A stretch of 64,000 bases of DNA. Source: CAYPTB01 sp964413535 (GTDB lineage: Bacteria; Planctomycetota; UBA1135; GCA-002686595). The stretch covers positions 62,001-126,000 of the forward strand of contig CAYPTB010000004.1 in the NCBI GenBank assembly GCA_964413535.1, read 5' to 3'. Shown piece by piece: positions 1 through 8,078 of this stretch. Below the pieces are notes generated by a model. It ran no database searches, was not told the DNA's origin, and saw nothing but the letters and a program-made list of their open reading frames with translations. How positions within the stretch are numbered: the stretch's first letter is position 1; the number at the start of each line of letters is the position of its first letter. A program made the position numbers and the translations under genes.

Positions 1-1
1 G

Positions 2-361
2 CTCGGGCGCGTCGGCCCCGTGCTCGCGTACTTCGGCGGCTTGTGGTTCGAACGGGGCATCGCAGACACCTTCGCCTGGGGCGTCCTGTGGCCCGTGACG
101 ACTCTGTGCGCCGCGGCGGGTTGGCTGCTCGGACGGCGCCGTCGCGCACTGTCGATCGCGTTCGCGCTGCTCGCCGCGCACGTCCTGCTCTACGTCGCGG
201 CGATGGTGCTCACCCCCGTGGACCTCGCCTGGCACCTCGAGACCGCCGCTCCGCGCCTGTTGATGCACACCTATCCGTTGCTCTTCCTGGTGTGCGTCAG
301 CGCATTGGGCGCGTTCGCGCGCGCGCAGCGCGAGCCCTCCGAGGGGGATCGCGACCCGTAG
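2..361 (+). CDS. C-terminal part of a polytopic membrane protein (glycosyltransferase-like), cut by window edge
   Basis: The reading frame is open to the left edge, so only the last ~119 residues are visible. They contain at least three hydrophobic segments (around ALAWGVLWPVTTLCAAAGW, LSIAFALLAAHVLLYVAAMVL and LLMHTYPLLFLVCVSALGAF) and a short polar tail. A DLAWHL...RLLMHTYPLL stretch resembles the last periplasmic loop and helix of bacterial GT39/ArnT-like membrane glycosyltransferases, where a D-x-x-W-H-L...R-L-L motif is common. That assignment is by resemblance only. The stop lies 11 nt before the next gene, so co-transcription with the methyltransferase is likely. Confidence 0.55.
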   Translation, partial: LGRVGPVLAYFGGLWFERGIADTFAWGVLWPVTTLCAAAGWLLGRRRRALSIAFALLAAHVLLYVAAMVLTPVDLAWHLETAAPRLLMHTYPLLFLVCVSALGAFARAQREPSEGDRDP

Positions 362-372
362 GGGTCCTTGCG

Positions 373-1215
373 ATGCCGCAGGGGACGCGACTCGCCTGCT
401 CGGTGCGCGGTTGCGGTCGGCCGCTCGAGCGCGCGGCCGGAGCGCTCGTTTGCGCGGGCGGTCACGCGTTCGACGTCGCGCGCAGCGGTTACGCGAACCT
501 GCTCCAGCCCCAGGATCGGCGCTCGCTCGCCGCCGGGGACGATCGCGCGACGGTGGACGCGCGGCGGCGGCTCGCCGACTCGGGCTTCGACCGCTCCCTG
601 GTCGAGGCCGTGCGCGCGTGGTTCGAAGGGGTCCGTTCGTCGCGCGTCCCGGCCGTGCTCGACGTCGGCTGCGGGATCGGAACGGCGCTCGCGTCCGTCG
701 CGGAACGCTGCGAGCCGTACGGCGTCGATCTCTCCCGGCACGCGGTCGACGCCGCCGCCCGCCGGGTTCCGGGCGCGACCTTCGTCGCGGCCAACGCCGA
801 CCGCCGCCTCCCGTTCGGGGACGGGAGCCTCGACGTCTTGATCTCGATCAAGGGTCCGAAGAATCCGGCGGAGTTCGCGCGCGTGCTCGCCCCGGACGGC
901 GCCCTGCTCGTGGTCGTGCCCGGCACGGACGATCTGGCGGAGCTGCGGCGCGCGACCTCGGGAGCGAGCCTGGCGAAGGATCCGGCGGAGCGCACGCGCG
1001 CACAGTTCGAAGCGCTCTTCGAGCTCTGCGAGCGGCGCGAGGTGCGCGAGCAGACGACGCTCTCCCCCGAGGCGCTGCGCGACGTGCTGCGCACGGCCTA
1101 CCGCGGCGCCCGCAAGCGCGAGGCGCTGGCCGCCGCCGAGCTCGGACCGCTGTCGGTCACAGCCAGCGCCGTCCTGCTGTCCTTCGCGCGGCGCGCGAAC
1201 GCGTCCGCGCGGTGA
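373..1215 (+). CDS. rlmA: RlmA-like 23S rRNA (guanine-N1) methyltransferase
   Basis: A 280-residue class I SAM-dependent methyltransferase. The N-terminus has a zinc-ribbon-like pattern (C-x4-C, then C-x3-H in CAGGHAFD) followed by DVARSGYANLL and a GDDRATVDARRRLADSGF block, the hallmark order of the RlmA family that methylates N1 of a guanine in 23S rRNA helix 35. Motif I is VLDVGCGIGTAL at about residues 93-104, and SIKGPKNPAEFARVLAPDG matches the family's post-motif IV region. I chose the ATG at 373 because the zinc-ribbon begins directly after it; the longer upstream frame is unlike any protein. It follows the truncated membrane protein closely and converges on the next gene. A paralogue acting on another rRNA position cannot be excluded. 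Confidence 0.8.
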   Translation: MPQGTRLACSVRGCGRPLERAAGALVCAGGHAFDVARSGYANLLQPQDRRSLAAGDDRATVDARRRLADSGFDRSLVEAVRAWFEGVRSSRVPAVLDVGCGIGTALASVAERCEPYGVDLSRHAVDAAARRVPGATFVAANADRRLPFGDGSLDVLISIKGPKNPAEFARVLAPDGALLVVVPGTDDLAELRRATSGASLAKDPAERTRAQFEALFELCERREVREQTTLSPEALRDVLRTAYRGARKREALAAAELGPLSVTASAVLLSFARRANASAR

Positions 1216-1227
1216 GTCGCGATCGCT

Positions 1228-1243
1228 AGCCCGCCGACGGGCT
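1228..1243. terminator. Short perfect hairpin between convergent genes
   Basis: AGCCCG-CCGA-CGGGCT is a 6-bp perfect stem with a tetraloop, placed between the stop of the RlmA-like gene and the stop of the convergent membrane-protein gene. It lacks a clear U tract, so it is a weak candidate for a bidirectional terminator. Confidence 0.35.
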
Positions 1244-1246
1244 CGC

Positions 1247-3673
1247 TCAGGGCGCGCGTTGGGCCGCGGGCAGGACGAAGCGGCCCGGACGGAAGCGCGA
1301 GCGCGCCGCGACGTGTCCGCCGGGATGATGCAGGCTCGCGCGCCAATCCATCTCGCCGCCGTAAGCGCGCCGCGTGCGCAGATCCGCCTCGAGCCGCTCG
1401 CGCGCGGCGCTCCACGCGACGGCGTCGGCGGGCGGCCCGGCCGCGGGCGAGTGCTCGCGGCGCAGGTGCGCGGAGGTGAGCTCGAGCACGAGCCGACGCC
1501 GCTCGTCTGCGAGCGGCGTCCGACCGTCGCCGAAGAACGCGCGCGCTCCGGCGCGCGGCAGGTGCTGGCGCAGCTCGAGCCGCGCCGCGCTCGGGAGACT
1601 CGCCCCGGCGGGGAGCGCGAGCTCGAAGCGCGGCGGATCCGACCCGAGCTCGATCGCAGCGTCGGGCCCGGGGAAGAGCGGCTCGAGGAGCGGGACGTGC
1701 ACGAGCATGGCGGGCCAAGCTGCGAGTCGCGCGCGGCCCGTCCAATGCGCGGCGACGACCGGTGCGCCGAGGGCGTCGGCCAGGGTGAGCCACGTCTCGA
1801 ACGGAACGCGCCGCGTGCGCGTCGAGCCTTCGAGCTCGAGCGGGATCGCGGCGAGGCTCTCGTCCGCGCGCGCGAGCACGAGCTCGCCCGCTTCCGCTGC
1901 GCCCGGCTCGAAGACGAGCTCGACGGCGCACACGGCGTGCGCGGGAAGGGGCGGCTCGACGCGCCAGCTCGAGCCGTCTTCGCGCGCGCTCCAGGCGACG
2001 GCGGGTCCGAGCGCCGTGGTCGCGACGCCCGGCCGCAGCTCGCCGATCGAGCGCAGTCGAGCGTCCGCGCGCAGCCGCGCGCCCGGCGTGCCCAGCGTGC
2101 CATTTGGATCGTCCGGCGCGCCGCCCGGCCGCGCGGCCGCTTCGACGCCTTCGACAACGCCTTCGACGAGGAGCGCGAGGTCGCGGTCGGCCAAGGTCGC
2201 GCCGGCGAGGTGCTCGAGGGCCTGGTCGAACGAGCCGAAGGCGCGCACGTCGAGCCCCGGAGCCGCGACGAAGGGCGGGCGATGGGCCTCGACGACGCCG
2301 TAGCCGAGGCACGGAACGCCTCCGAGACCTCCGTCGGAGACGATCGCGAGGAGCACGAGCTCGCGCCCCGTTGCGAGCGCCGCGTGCTCGTCGACGACGC
2401 GGGCGATCTCCGCGCGCGCGTGGGTTTGCTGAGCGGCCGCGAGCAGCTCGGTGCGCGCCACGTGCACGGTCGTGTCGAGCACCACGACGAAGGCGAGGAC
2501 GGTGCAAGCGAGGCCGACGCCGCGTGTCCGCGCGCAGAGCGCCGCGCACGCGATCGCGACCGCCGTCCAGGCCGCGAGCAAGGGGAAGTAGGTCGTGCGC
2601 GACACGACGTTCGTCGCCTGCCCCGAGTAGAGCAGCGCGGCGGGAGCCGAGCACAGGAGCGCGAGCAGACCCGCGGCGGCGAGCGCTGCGCGCGCGCGAC
2701 GCTCGAGCACGGCCGCCGCCGCCAACGGCGCGCCGAAGATCACGAGGGCCATGGTGGGCGGACGCACGTCGAAGCGGGAGACGAGTCGTGCGAGCAGGGG
2801 GCCGTCGCCCGCGAAGGCGGGGTCCTGGTTCCACGGATAGAGAGCTTGGCCGAGTGCGCCGAGCGCACGCGGAAGGAGCGCCGGGAACTCCAGGACGGAC
2901 GGCAGCGTGAGAGCGCCGTAGCGCAGCTCGAGGGTTCCGAGGTACGCGTAGCGCGCCGCACAGCCGAGGGCGGTCGCGAGTACCAGGCACGCGAGCTCGC
3001 CCAGCCGAACGCCGCGGCGATGCGGGCCCGGAGGCACGGCCAGGAGCAGCGCGAAGAGCGCGACGGGAACCAGGAACGCAGGCGTCTTCGACACGAGCGC
3101 GAGCCACGTCCACAGGACGGCCGCGAGGCGCGCGCGCAGGACGCGCGTGCCTTCACCACGCGCACCACGCGCACGCGCGTCGAAGAGGGCGTGCGCGGCG
3201 AGCAGGCCGAACAGGGGGAACAGCACGTCGCTCTGGGCGGCCGTCCAGCTCACGGCTTGGATGCCGCCGGCGGAGAGCCCGAAGGCGAGGCCCGCCAGGA
3301 GACCCGCACGCTCCGCGAACGCTGCGGGAGCGACGCGCGCGACGAGACGCGCCAGGAGGACGCTCACGAAGCCGTGCAGGCAGAGCCCCCATATATGAAA
3401 GGGAAGGGGCGAGAGCGGTTCGCCCGCGAGCGCGTGGCACAGGCTCCACGAGAGCCAGAGCGGGAGGCGCATCTCGGACCCTTCGGACGACGCGGGTGCC
3501 GCGGCGAAGATCTCGCGCGGAGCCCCGAGCACGCTGTAGTCGTCGAATTGGAACGGGAGCGCCAGGATCCAGGCCTGCGCCAGGACGGCCACCGCGAAGA
3601 CGAAGGCCCGGGTTCCGAGCGGGAGGGTCCTCCGAGCGGGAGCGGCGGCAGCGCGGGGAAGGTCGTGGTCCAT
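1247..3673 (-). CDS. Large polytopic membrane protein, O-mannosyltransferase/TMTC-like
   Basis: 808 residues from the ATG at 3673 (MDHDLPRAAA). The first ~430 residues hold many hydrophobic segments, beginning with a helix at about residues 20-40 followed by FQFDDYSVLGAPREIF. A first-loop D-D-Y/H motif of this kind is typical of GT-C enzymes and of the planctomycete/deltaproteobacterial TMTC-like membrane proteins. The C-terminal ~370 residues are hydrophilic, predicted extracytoplasmic, with no motif I recognise. The frame extends upstream of 3673, but that part is Arg-rich shadow sequence without a signal or membrane segment, so the internal start is preferred. The gene stands alone on the minus strand. 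Substrate and reaction are unknown; GT-C is inferred from topology and the DD motif. Confidence 0.65.
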   Translation of the reverse strand: MDHDLPRAAAAPARRTLPLGTRAFVFAVAVLAQAWILALPFQFDDYSVLGAPREIFAAAPASSEGSEMRLPLWLSWSLCHALAGEPLSPLPFHIWGLCLHGFVSVLLARLVARVAPAAFAERAGLLAGLAFGLSAGGIQAVSWTAAQSDVLFPLFGLLAAHALFDARARGARGEGTRVLRARLAAVLWTWLALVSKTPAFLVPVALFALLLAVPPGPHRRGVRLGELACLVLATALGCAARYAYLGTLELRYGALTLPSVLEFPALLPRALGALGQALYPWNQDPAFAGDGPLLARLVSRFDVRPPTMALVIFGAPLAAAAVLERRARAALAAAGLLALLCSAPAALLYSGQATNVVSRTTYFPLLAAWTAVAIACAALCARTRGVGLACTVLAFVVVLDTTVHVARTELLAAAQQTHARAEIARVVDEHAALATGRELVLLAIVSDGGLGGVPCLGYGVVEAHRPPFVAAPGLDVRAFGSFDQALEHLAGATLADRDLALLVEGVVEGVEAAARPGGAPDDPNGTLGTPGARLRADARLRSIGELRPGVATTALGPAVAWSAREDGSSWRVEPPLPAHAVCAVELVFEPGAAEAGELVLARADESLAAIPLELEGSTRTRRVPFETWLTLADALGAPVVAAHWTGRARLAAWPAMLVHVPLLEPLFPGPDAAIELGSDPPRFELALPAGASLPSAARLELRQHLPRAGARAFFGDGRTPLADERRRLVLELTSAHLRREHSPAAGPPADAVAWSAARERLEADLRTRRAYGGEMDWRASLHHPGGHVAARSRFRPGRFVLPAAQRAP

Positions 3674-3870
3674 GCCGGGCCGGCGGCGCGAGCGTAGTGT
3701 CCGCGCGGGGGAGTTCCACGTCCGCGCTCGAGTGCGGCCGCGCACTGGGTGGGAATACCTAGCCGCGAGCGCTGCGGGGAGCCGATCCTCGAAAAAACCT
3801 GACGAAAGTCGCCGCGGATCTTCGCGGTCGCGCTTCACGAGACGCGCCGCGTGTTCTAGGATTCGGGCAA
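3674..3870. other. Divergent intergenic region
   Basis: Sequence between the divergently transcribed membrane-protein gene and the mgtE leader. It must carry promoters for both directions. I see no clear sigma-70 boxes in this GC-rich stretch and no ORF with coding character. Confidence 0.4.
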
Positions 3871-3948
3871 GAGAGCGCTTGGTTGCGGCCCGCGGATGCG
3901 AGCCCGCAGGGCTGCAATAAAAAGCCAAGCGTTCCTCCTCTCTCCCTC
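3871..3948 (+). ncRNA. Structured 5' leader upstream of mgtE (candidate riboswitch aptamer)
   Basis: Nested complementary segments fold into a multi-helix RNA. GAGAG (3871-3875) pairs with CTCTC near 3939-3943. CGCTTGG (3876-3882) pairs with CCAAGCG (3925-3931). Inside these, TTGCGGCCC pairs with GGGCTGCAA with a single G-U, closing an inner GCGG/CCCGC arm. A run AATAAAAAG stays unpaired beside the inner helix. A terminator-like hairpin follows at once, about 130 nt before the Mg2+ transporter start. This is the architecture expected of a metal-sensing attenuator. It is shorter than the M-box I know, and I could not match it to a named riboswitch class. Confidence 0.45.
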
Positions 3949-3988
3949 GGGCCGGTGATTCGCAAGGGTCACCGGCCCCCTATTTTTC
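3949..3988 (+). terminator. Rho-independent-type hairpin in the mgtE leader
   Basis: GGGCCGGTGA (3949-3958) and TCACCGGCCC (3969-3978) form a perfect 10-bp stem with a 10-nt loop, followed by CCTATTTTTC on the plus strand. It lies in front of mgtE rather than behind a plus-strand gene, so attenuation of mgtE is the natural reading. Confidence 0.65.
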
Positions 3989-4119
3989 GGGGCCTGGTTC
4001 CGGGGCCTGGTTCCGGGCCTGGGAGCCGCAGGGGAGCCGACGCGAGGCGAGCCGCCGGCTTGTTCGCCCTGCACGAGCTGGATAAGGTCCGGCGCGAGCG
4101 CCCCGTTCGAGGAACGCAC

Positions 4120-5427
4120 ATGACCACGCAGGTCTCCGCCGAAGACCTCCGCGACGTCTGGCAGCTCTTGACCGCCGAGGAGCGCGTCGAAGGGTTCGCC
4201 TCGCTCCCCCGCGAGGAGGCGCTCGACTTCTACCAGTCGCTCTCCTCGCGCGGGCAGGCGCAGATCCTCGCCGGCTCACCCGTGCGCGAGCGCGGCATGT
4301 GGCTGCGGCTGCTCGCGCCCGACGACGCGGCCGACGCGCTGCAGGAGCTCGAGCCGGAGGAGCGCGCGAGCTTGCTCGCGCTCATGGACGAGACCTCGCG
4401 GCGCGAAGTCTCGGCGCTGCTCGCCTACGCCGAGGACGAGGCGGGCGGCTTGATGAGCCCGCGCTTCCTGCGCGTTCGACCGGGCATGACGGTCGACGAG
4501 GCCATCCGCTACGTGCGGCACCAGCCGCTCGATCGCGCCGAGACGATCTACTACGTGTACGTGCTCGACGCGGAGCAGCGCCTGCTCGGCGTCGTCTCCT
4601 TCCGCGATCTCCTCACTTCACCGGGGGACCGCACCGTCGAGCAGGTGATGCACCGGGACGTGATCTCGGTGTCGGAGGACCAGGACGAGGAAGCGGTCGC
4701 GAAGCTCGTCTCGCAGCACGACCTGCTGGCCGTGCCCGTCGTCGACGCGCTGGGCCGCATGAAGGGCATCGTCACCGTGGACGACGTGGTCGACGTCGTC
4801 GAGGACAGCGCCACGGAGGACATGCACAAGATCGGCGGCATGGAGGCGCTCGACGTGCCCTATCTCCAGACGCGCTTCCTGCCGATGTTGCGCAAGCGCG
4901 GGGGTTGGCTCGCGCTGCTCTTCCTGGGGGAGATGCTCACGGCCAGCGCGATGGCGCGCTACGAGGCCGATCTGGCGCAGGCCGTGGTGCTCGCCCTGTT
5001 CATCCCGCTGATCATCTCGAGCGGCGGCAACTCGGGATCGCAGGCGGCGACGCTCGTCATCCGCGCGATGGCGCTCGGCGAGGTGCGCCTGCGCGATTGG
5101 TGGCGCATCCTGCGCCGCGAGGTCGCCACCGGGCTCGTGCTCGGCGTGTTCCTGGCGCTCATCGGCCTGGCGCGGATCCTCCTGTGGGAGGAGCTCTTCG
5201 GGAGCTACGGCGAGCACGCGACCCTGCTCGCGACCGCGGTCTCCCTGAGCCTGGTGGCGGTCGTCACCTGGGGGACCGTCGCGGGCTCGATCCTGCCCCT
5301 CGTGCTGCAGCGCATCGGGTTCGACCCCGCCAGCGCCTCGGCGCCCTTCGTCGCCACGCTGGTCGACGTCCTTGGGCTCGCGATCTACTTCAACGTCGCC
5401 TACCTCGTGCTGCAGGGCGGTCTCTGA
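4120..5427 (+). CDS. mgtE: MgtE family magnesium transporter
   Basis: 435 residues, close to the ~450 usual for MgtE. In order: an N-terminal helical MgtE_N domain (about 1-130, with repeated LxxLEPEERASLLALMDE-type helices), two CBS domains (about 130-255, including VSFRDLLTSPGDRTVEQVM and VVDALGRMKGIVTVDDVVD), and a C-terminal domain of five membrane helices. The pore-region signature ISSGGNSGSQAATLVIRAMA is at about residues 301-320. The protein is a homodimeric Mg2+ channel gated by cytosolic Mg2+ binding between the N and CBS domains. I chose ATG 4120 because the upstream frame runs through the leader RNA. The structured leader and terminator suggest control of transcription, possibly by a divalent ion. 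Confidence 0.95.
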   Translation: MTTQVSAEDLRDVWQLLTAEERVEGFASLPREEALDFYQSLSSRGQAQILAGSPVRERGMWLRLLAPDDAADALQELEPEERASLLALMDETSRREVSALLAYAEDEAGGLMSPRFLRVRPGMTVDEAIRYVRHQPLDRAETIYYVYVLDAEQRLLGVVSFRDLLTSPGDRTVEQVMHRDVISVSEDQDEEAVAKLVSQHDLLAVPVVDALGRMKGIVTVDDVVDVVEDSATEDMHKIGGMEALDVPYLQTRFLPMLRKRGGWLALLFLGEMLTASAMARYEADLAQAVVLALFIPLIISSGGNSGSQAATLVIRAMALGEVRLRDWWRILRREVATGLVLGVFLALIGLARILLWEELFGSYGEHATLLATAVSLSLVAVVTWGTVAGSILPLVLQRIGFDPASASAPFVATLVDVLGLAIYFNVAYLVLQGGL

Positions 5428-5527
5428 GGGCTTCGGAGCGAGCGACCGCCCGCCCGAGCTCCGTCTCTGCGTATCCTCGATCCTGCGTATCATCGATCGC
5501 TCGCGCGCGCTCCGCCCGCGCGCTCGA

Positions 5528-6565
5528 ATGCCCCAGGATCCCCCCCGAGCCGAGCCACGCCCGGAGCCTCTGGAGCGCCGGCGCCGCACGCGCCGGCGGG
5601 TGCTGGTGCTCGTCCTCGCCCTCTTCCTCGTCGGTGCGACGCTGGCCGAGCTCGCGTTCCGCGCGCGCGTTCCGCGGAACGAAAGCACGCCCTTCCGCAC
5701 GAGCGAGCTCCCGGGCGTGTGCTGGGAGCTGCGCAAGGGCTTTCGGACGCTCTACCGCGGCATCCCGATCGAGATCAATTCGGCGGGCTTCCGCGGTCCG
5801 GAGTTCGGCCCGCCCGTCGCGGGCGCGCGGCGCATCGCGCTCGTCGGCGATTCCATGGTCTTCGGGAACGGCGTCGCGTTCGGGGACACCCTCGGGGCGT
5901 GTCTCGCCCGGCGCTTGGCCCGGGAGGGGATCCCGGCCCAGGTCCTGAACTGCGGCGTTCCCGGCTACAACGCGGAAGACGTGGCGGGGGTGCTCGAGGC
6001 GCGCGTGCTCCCGCTGGAACCGGACACGGTCGTGTACGTCTACTTCTCGAACGACCTGGAGCCGGCGCAGGAAGTCGACGCGATCCCCCCCGACGCCGTG
6101 ATCGACGCCTTCGCGGGCTTTCCGCTGCGCTCCGCGCTGCTCGAGTGGACGCAGACCCGGATCAAGCTCGCCCTCCAGCGCGTGGGCGTCCACACGGCCT
6201 TGCGGACGCCCGAGCTGTCCGCGCAGGAGTTCGCGCGGGGCCGCCTCGCCTTCGTCCGCGCCCTGCGCGGGATGAAGCTCGCTTGCGAGCGGGCGGGCGT
6301 TCGGCTCCACGTCGTGGCCTACCCCTTTTTGTGCCCCCCCGGAATGGATCCCTTCGCGCCGATCGACGCTTCCGTGGCGCGCGAGTGCCGCGCCCTGGGC
6401 CTCGACTTCCACCGAGGGGCGCGGGCCTTCGAGCCCGGAGAGGACTTGACGCGCTACTGGGCGGGGGACTTCGACATGCATCCGAACGGTGCGGCCAACG
6501 CGAGCGTGGCGGACCTGCTTGTGGAGAAGGTGTTGGCAGGCAGCGCTCCGTGGCGGAATCGCTAG
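5528..6565 (+). CDS. Membrane-anchored SGNH/GDSL hydrolase
   Basis: 345 residues from ATG 5528. An Arg-rich N-terminus is followed by one hydrophobic helix (VLVLVLALFLVGATLAELAF, about 26-45), a signal anchor putting the rest outside the cytoplasm. Block I of the SGNH fold is IALVGDSMVFGNGV (catalytic Ser of GDS), with a central NCGVPGYNAEDV block and a terminal D-x-H block in GDFDMHPNGAAN, completing the Ser/His/Asp set. YFSNDLEPAQ fits the block III Asn region. Such proteins deacylate or acylate envelope polysaccharides; no substrate can be named. It lies 100 nt after mgtE in the same direction but looks functionally unrelated. Confidence 0.8.
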   Translation: MPQDPPRAEPRPEPLERRRRTRRRVLVLVLALFLVGATLAELAFRARVPRNESTPFRTSELPGVCWELRKGFRTLYRGIPIEINSAGFRGPEFGPPVAGARRIALVGDSMVFGNGVAFGDTLGACLARRLAREGIPAQVLNCGVPGYNAEDVAGVLEARVLPLEPDTVVYVYFSNDLEPAQEVDAIPPDAVIDAFAGFPLRSALLEWTQTRIKLALQRVGVHTALRTPELSAQEFARGRLAFVRALRGMKLACERAGVRLHVVAYPFLCPPGMDPFAPIDASVARECRALGLDFHRGARAFEPGEDLTRYWAGDFDMHPNGAANASVADLLVEKVLAGSAPWRNR

Positions 6566-6799
6566 CACGCACTCGAAAGCGCGAGGGACGGAGCCGAGCG
6601 AAGTGCGACGGAGACTTCGAAAAAAATCGAATTCCTCTTGTGCCTCGAGCCGCTCCGGATCTTATCTCCGCACTTGCGCGGGATCGCTTCCCACCTCGCT
6701 CGGGCGCGGGGTCGTTCGGGTCTCGCTCCCCAGGTTTCGCTCCCAGGTTTCGCTCCCAAAAGGTTGCGACCTCCCACACGGGGCTTCGGCCCTCCCACG
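6566..6799 (+). promoter_or_regulatory. Leader region of the kamA operon
   Basis: 234 nt with no ORF of coding character. It contains an A-rich interrupted palindrome (TTCGA...TCGAA near 6627-6645) and a 13-bp direct tandem duplication AGGTTTCGCTCCC (6732-6744 and 6745-6757), preceded by a partial third copy ending in TCTCGCTCCC. The operon promoter should be here, but I cannot place -35/-10 boxes with confidence. Confidence 0.4.
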
Positions 6800-8026
6800 A
6801 TGAGCATCATCGAGCCTCTCGAAGAGAACTCCAAGCCTTCCCCTTCCTCCGCCCTCCACGACGAGCCTCCACCGTCGTCGTCCCCCGCCGTCGATGCGTT
6901 CCGGCGGCGGTGGTTCCCGGACGTTCCCACGCGCAAATGGAACGACTGGCGCTGGCAGCTCCGCAGCCGCCTGTGGGACGCGCCGAGCCTGGAGCGCATC
7001 TTCAACCTGTCGGTGGCCGAGCGCGACGGGTTGGCTCGGCTGCGCGGGCTCCCGATGGCGGTGACGCCGTTCTACGCGGCGCTCCTCGATCCCGACGATC
7101 CGGACGATGCGCTGCGGCGCACGCTCTTCCCGGTCTCGGACGAGAGCGTCGCGGGTCCGGGCGAGGCCGACGATCCCCTCGGCGAGGACGCGTCGAGTCC
7201 GGTCGAGGGGCTCGTTCACCGCTACCCCGACCGCGTGCTCTTCCTCGTCTCCGACCACTGCGCCGTCTACTGCCGCTACTGCACGCGGGCGCGCGTGGTC
7301 GGTTCGGGCGAGATGTCGCCGGACGTGAAGCGCTGGGAGAGTGCCTTCGCGTACCTGGCCGAGCACCGCGAGGTGCGCGACGTGCTCCTGTCGGGTGGTG
7401 ATCCGCTGACCCTGTCCGACGCCAAGCTCGACTACTTGCTCGGGCGGCTGAAGGCCCTGGACATCGAGTTCGTGCGCATCGGGACCAAGGTCCCGGCCTG
7501 CCTCCCGCAGCGCATCACCCCCGAGCTGCTCGCGGTGCTGAAGAAGCACAGCCCGGTCTGGCTCTCGCTGCACTTCACGCACCCCGCCGAGCTCGTGCCC
7601 GAGGTCGCCGCGGCGTGCAACGCGCTCGCCGACAACGGCATCCCGCTCGGGAGCCAGACCGTGCTGCTGGCGGGCGTCAACGACGACGTCGAGACGCAGC
7701 GCCGGCTGAACCACGGCCTCCTGCGCATGCGCGTGCGGCCCTACTACCTCTACCAGTGCGACCCGATCACGGGCTCGGCGCACTTCCGGACGTCGGTGGA
7801 CAAGGGGCTCGAGGTGATCTCCGGCCTGCGCGGCCACACGACCGGCTACAGCGTGCCGCAGTACGTGATCGACGCGCCCGGGGGCGGCGGCAAGATCCCG
7901 ATCCTGCCGCAGTCGGTCGTCGGGCGCGACGGCGAGGAGGTGCTCCTGCGCAACTACGCGGGTCGGATCTTCCGCTACTACGACCCGCTCTCCCCGCGCG
8001 TGCCGAACGAGGTCCTCCAGTCGTGA
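6800..8026 (+). CDS. kamA: KamA-family radical SAM aminomutase (lysine 2,3-aminomutase-like)
   Basis: 408 residues, the usual size of the family. The radical-SAM cluster motif C-x3-C-x2-C is in DHCAVYCRYCTRARVVG at about residues 150-165, followed by SGGDPLTLSD (SAM-binding glycine motif), an RIGTKVPACLPQRIT block and the PLP-binding-region sequence APGGGGKIPILPQ. Characterised relatives use a 5'-deoxyadenosyl radical plus PLP to move an alpha-amino group to the beta carbon, making beta-lysine or beta-glutamate; which substrate is used here cannot be read from sequence. The start ATG 6800 precedes MSIIEPLEENS; the upstream frame is leader. It heads a run of four genes, the last three joined by 4-nt overlaps. 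Confidence 0.9.
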   Translation: MSIIEPLEENSKPSPSSALHDEPPPSSSPAVDAFRRRWFPDVPTRKWNDWRWQLRSRLWDAPSLERIFNLSVAERDGLARLRGLPMAVTPFYAALLDPDDPDDALRRTLFPVSDESVAGPGEADDPLGEDASSPVEGLVHRYPDRVLFLVSDHCAVYCRYCTRARVVGSGEMSPDVKRWESAFAYLAEHREVRDVLLSGGDPLTLSDAKLDYLLGRLKALDIEFVRIGTKVPACLPQRITPELLAVLKKHSPVWLSLHFTHPAELVPEVAAACNALADNGIPLGSQTVLLAGVNDDVETQRRLNHGLLRMRVRPYYLYQCDPITGSAHFRTSVDKGLEVISGLRGHTTGYSVPQYVIDAPGGGGKIPILPQSVVGRDGEEVLLRNYAGRIFRYYDPLSPRVPNEVLQS

Positions 8027-8078
8027 CGACCACCCTTCGCTCCGCGGCGCGAGCGCGCAGCGCGTCCGGGAGCGGCGC

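Noticed and set aside
271..2157. Long minus-strand open frame of 628 codons opposite the RlmA-like gene
   Set aside because: Arg/Ala/Ser-rich composition typical of antisense frames in high-GC genes; the plus-strand methyltransferase has clear family motifs.
1259..3697. 812-codon plus-strand open frame opposite the large membrane protein
   Set aside because: Composition is Glu/Arg/Gly-rich with no domain, and the minus strand encodes a proper polytopic membrane protein.
3871..3990. M-box or yybP-type riboswitch name for the mgtE leader
   Set aside because: Length and helix order do not fit the classes I know well enough to name it.
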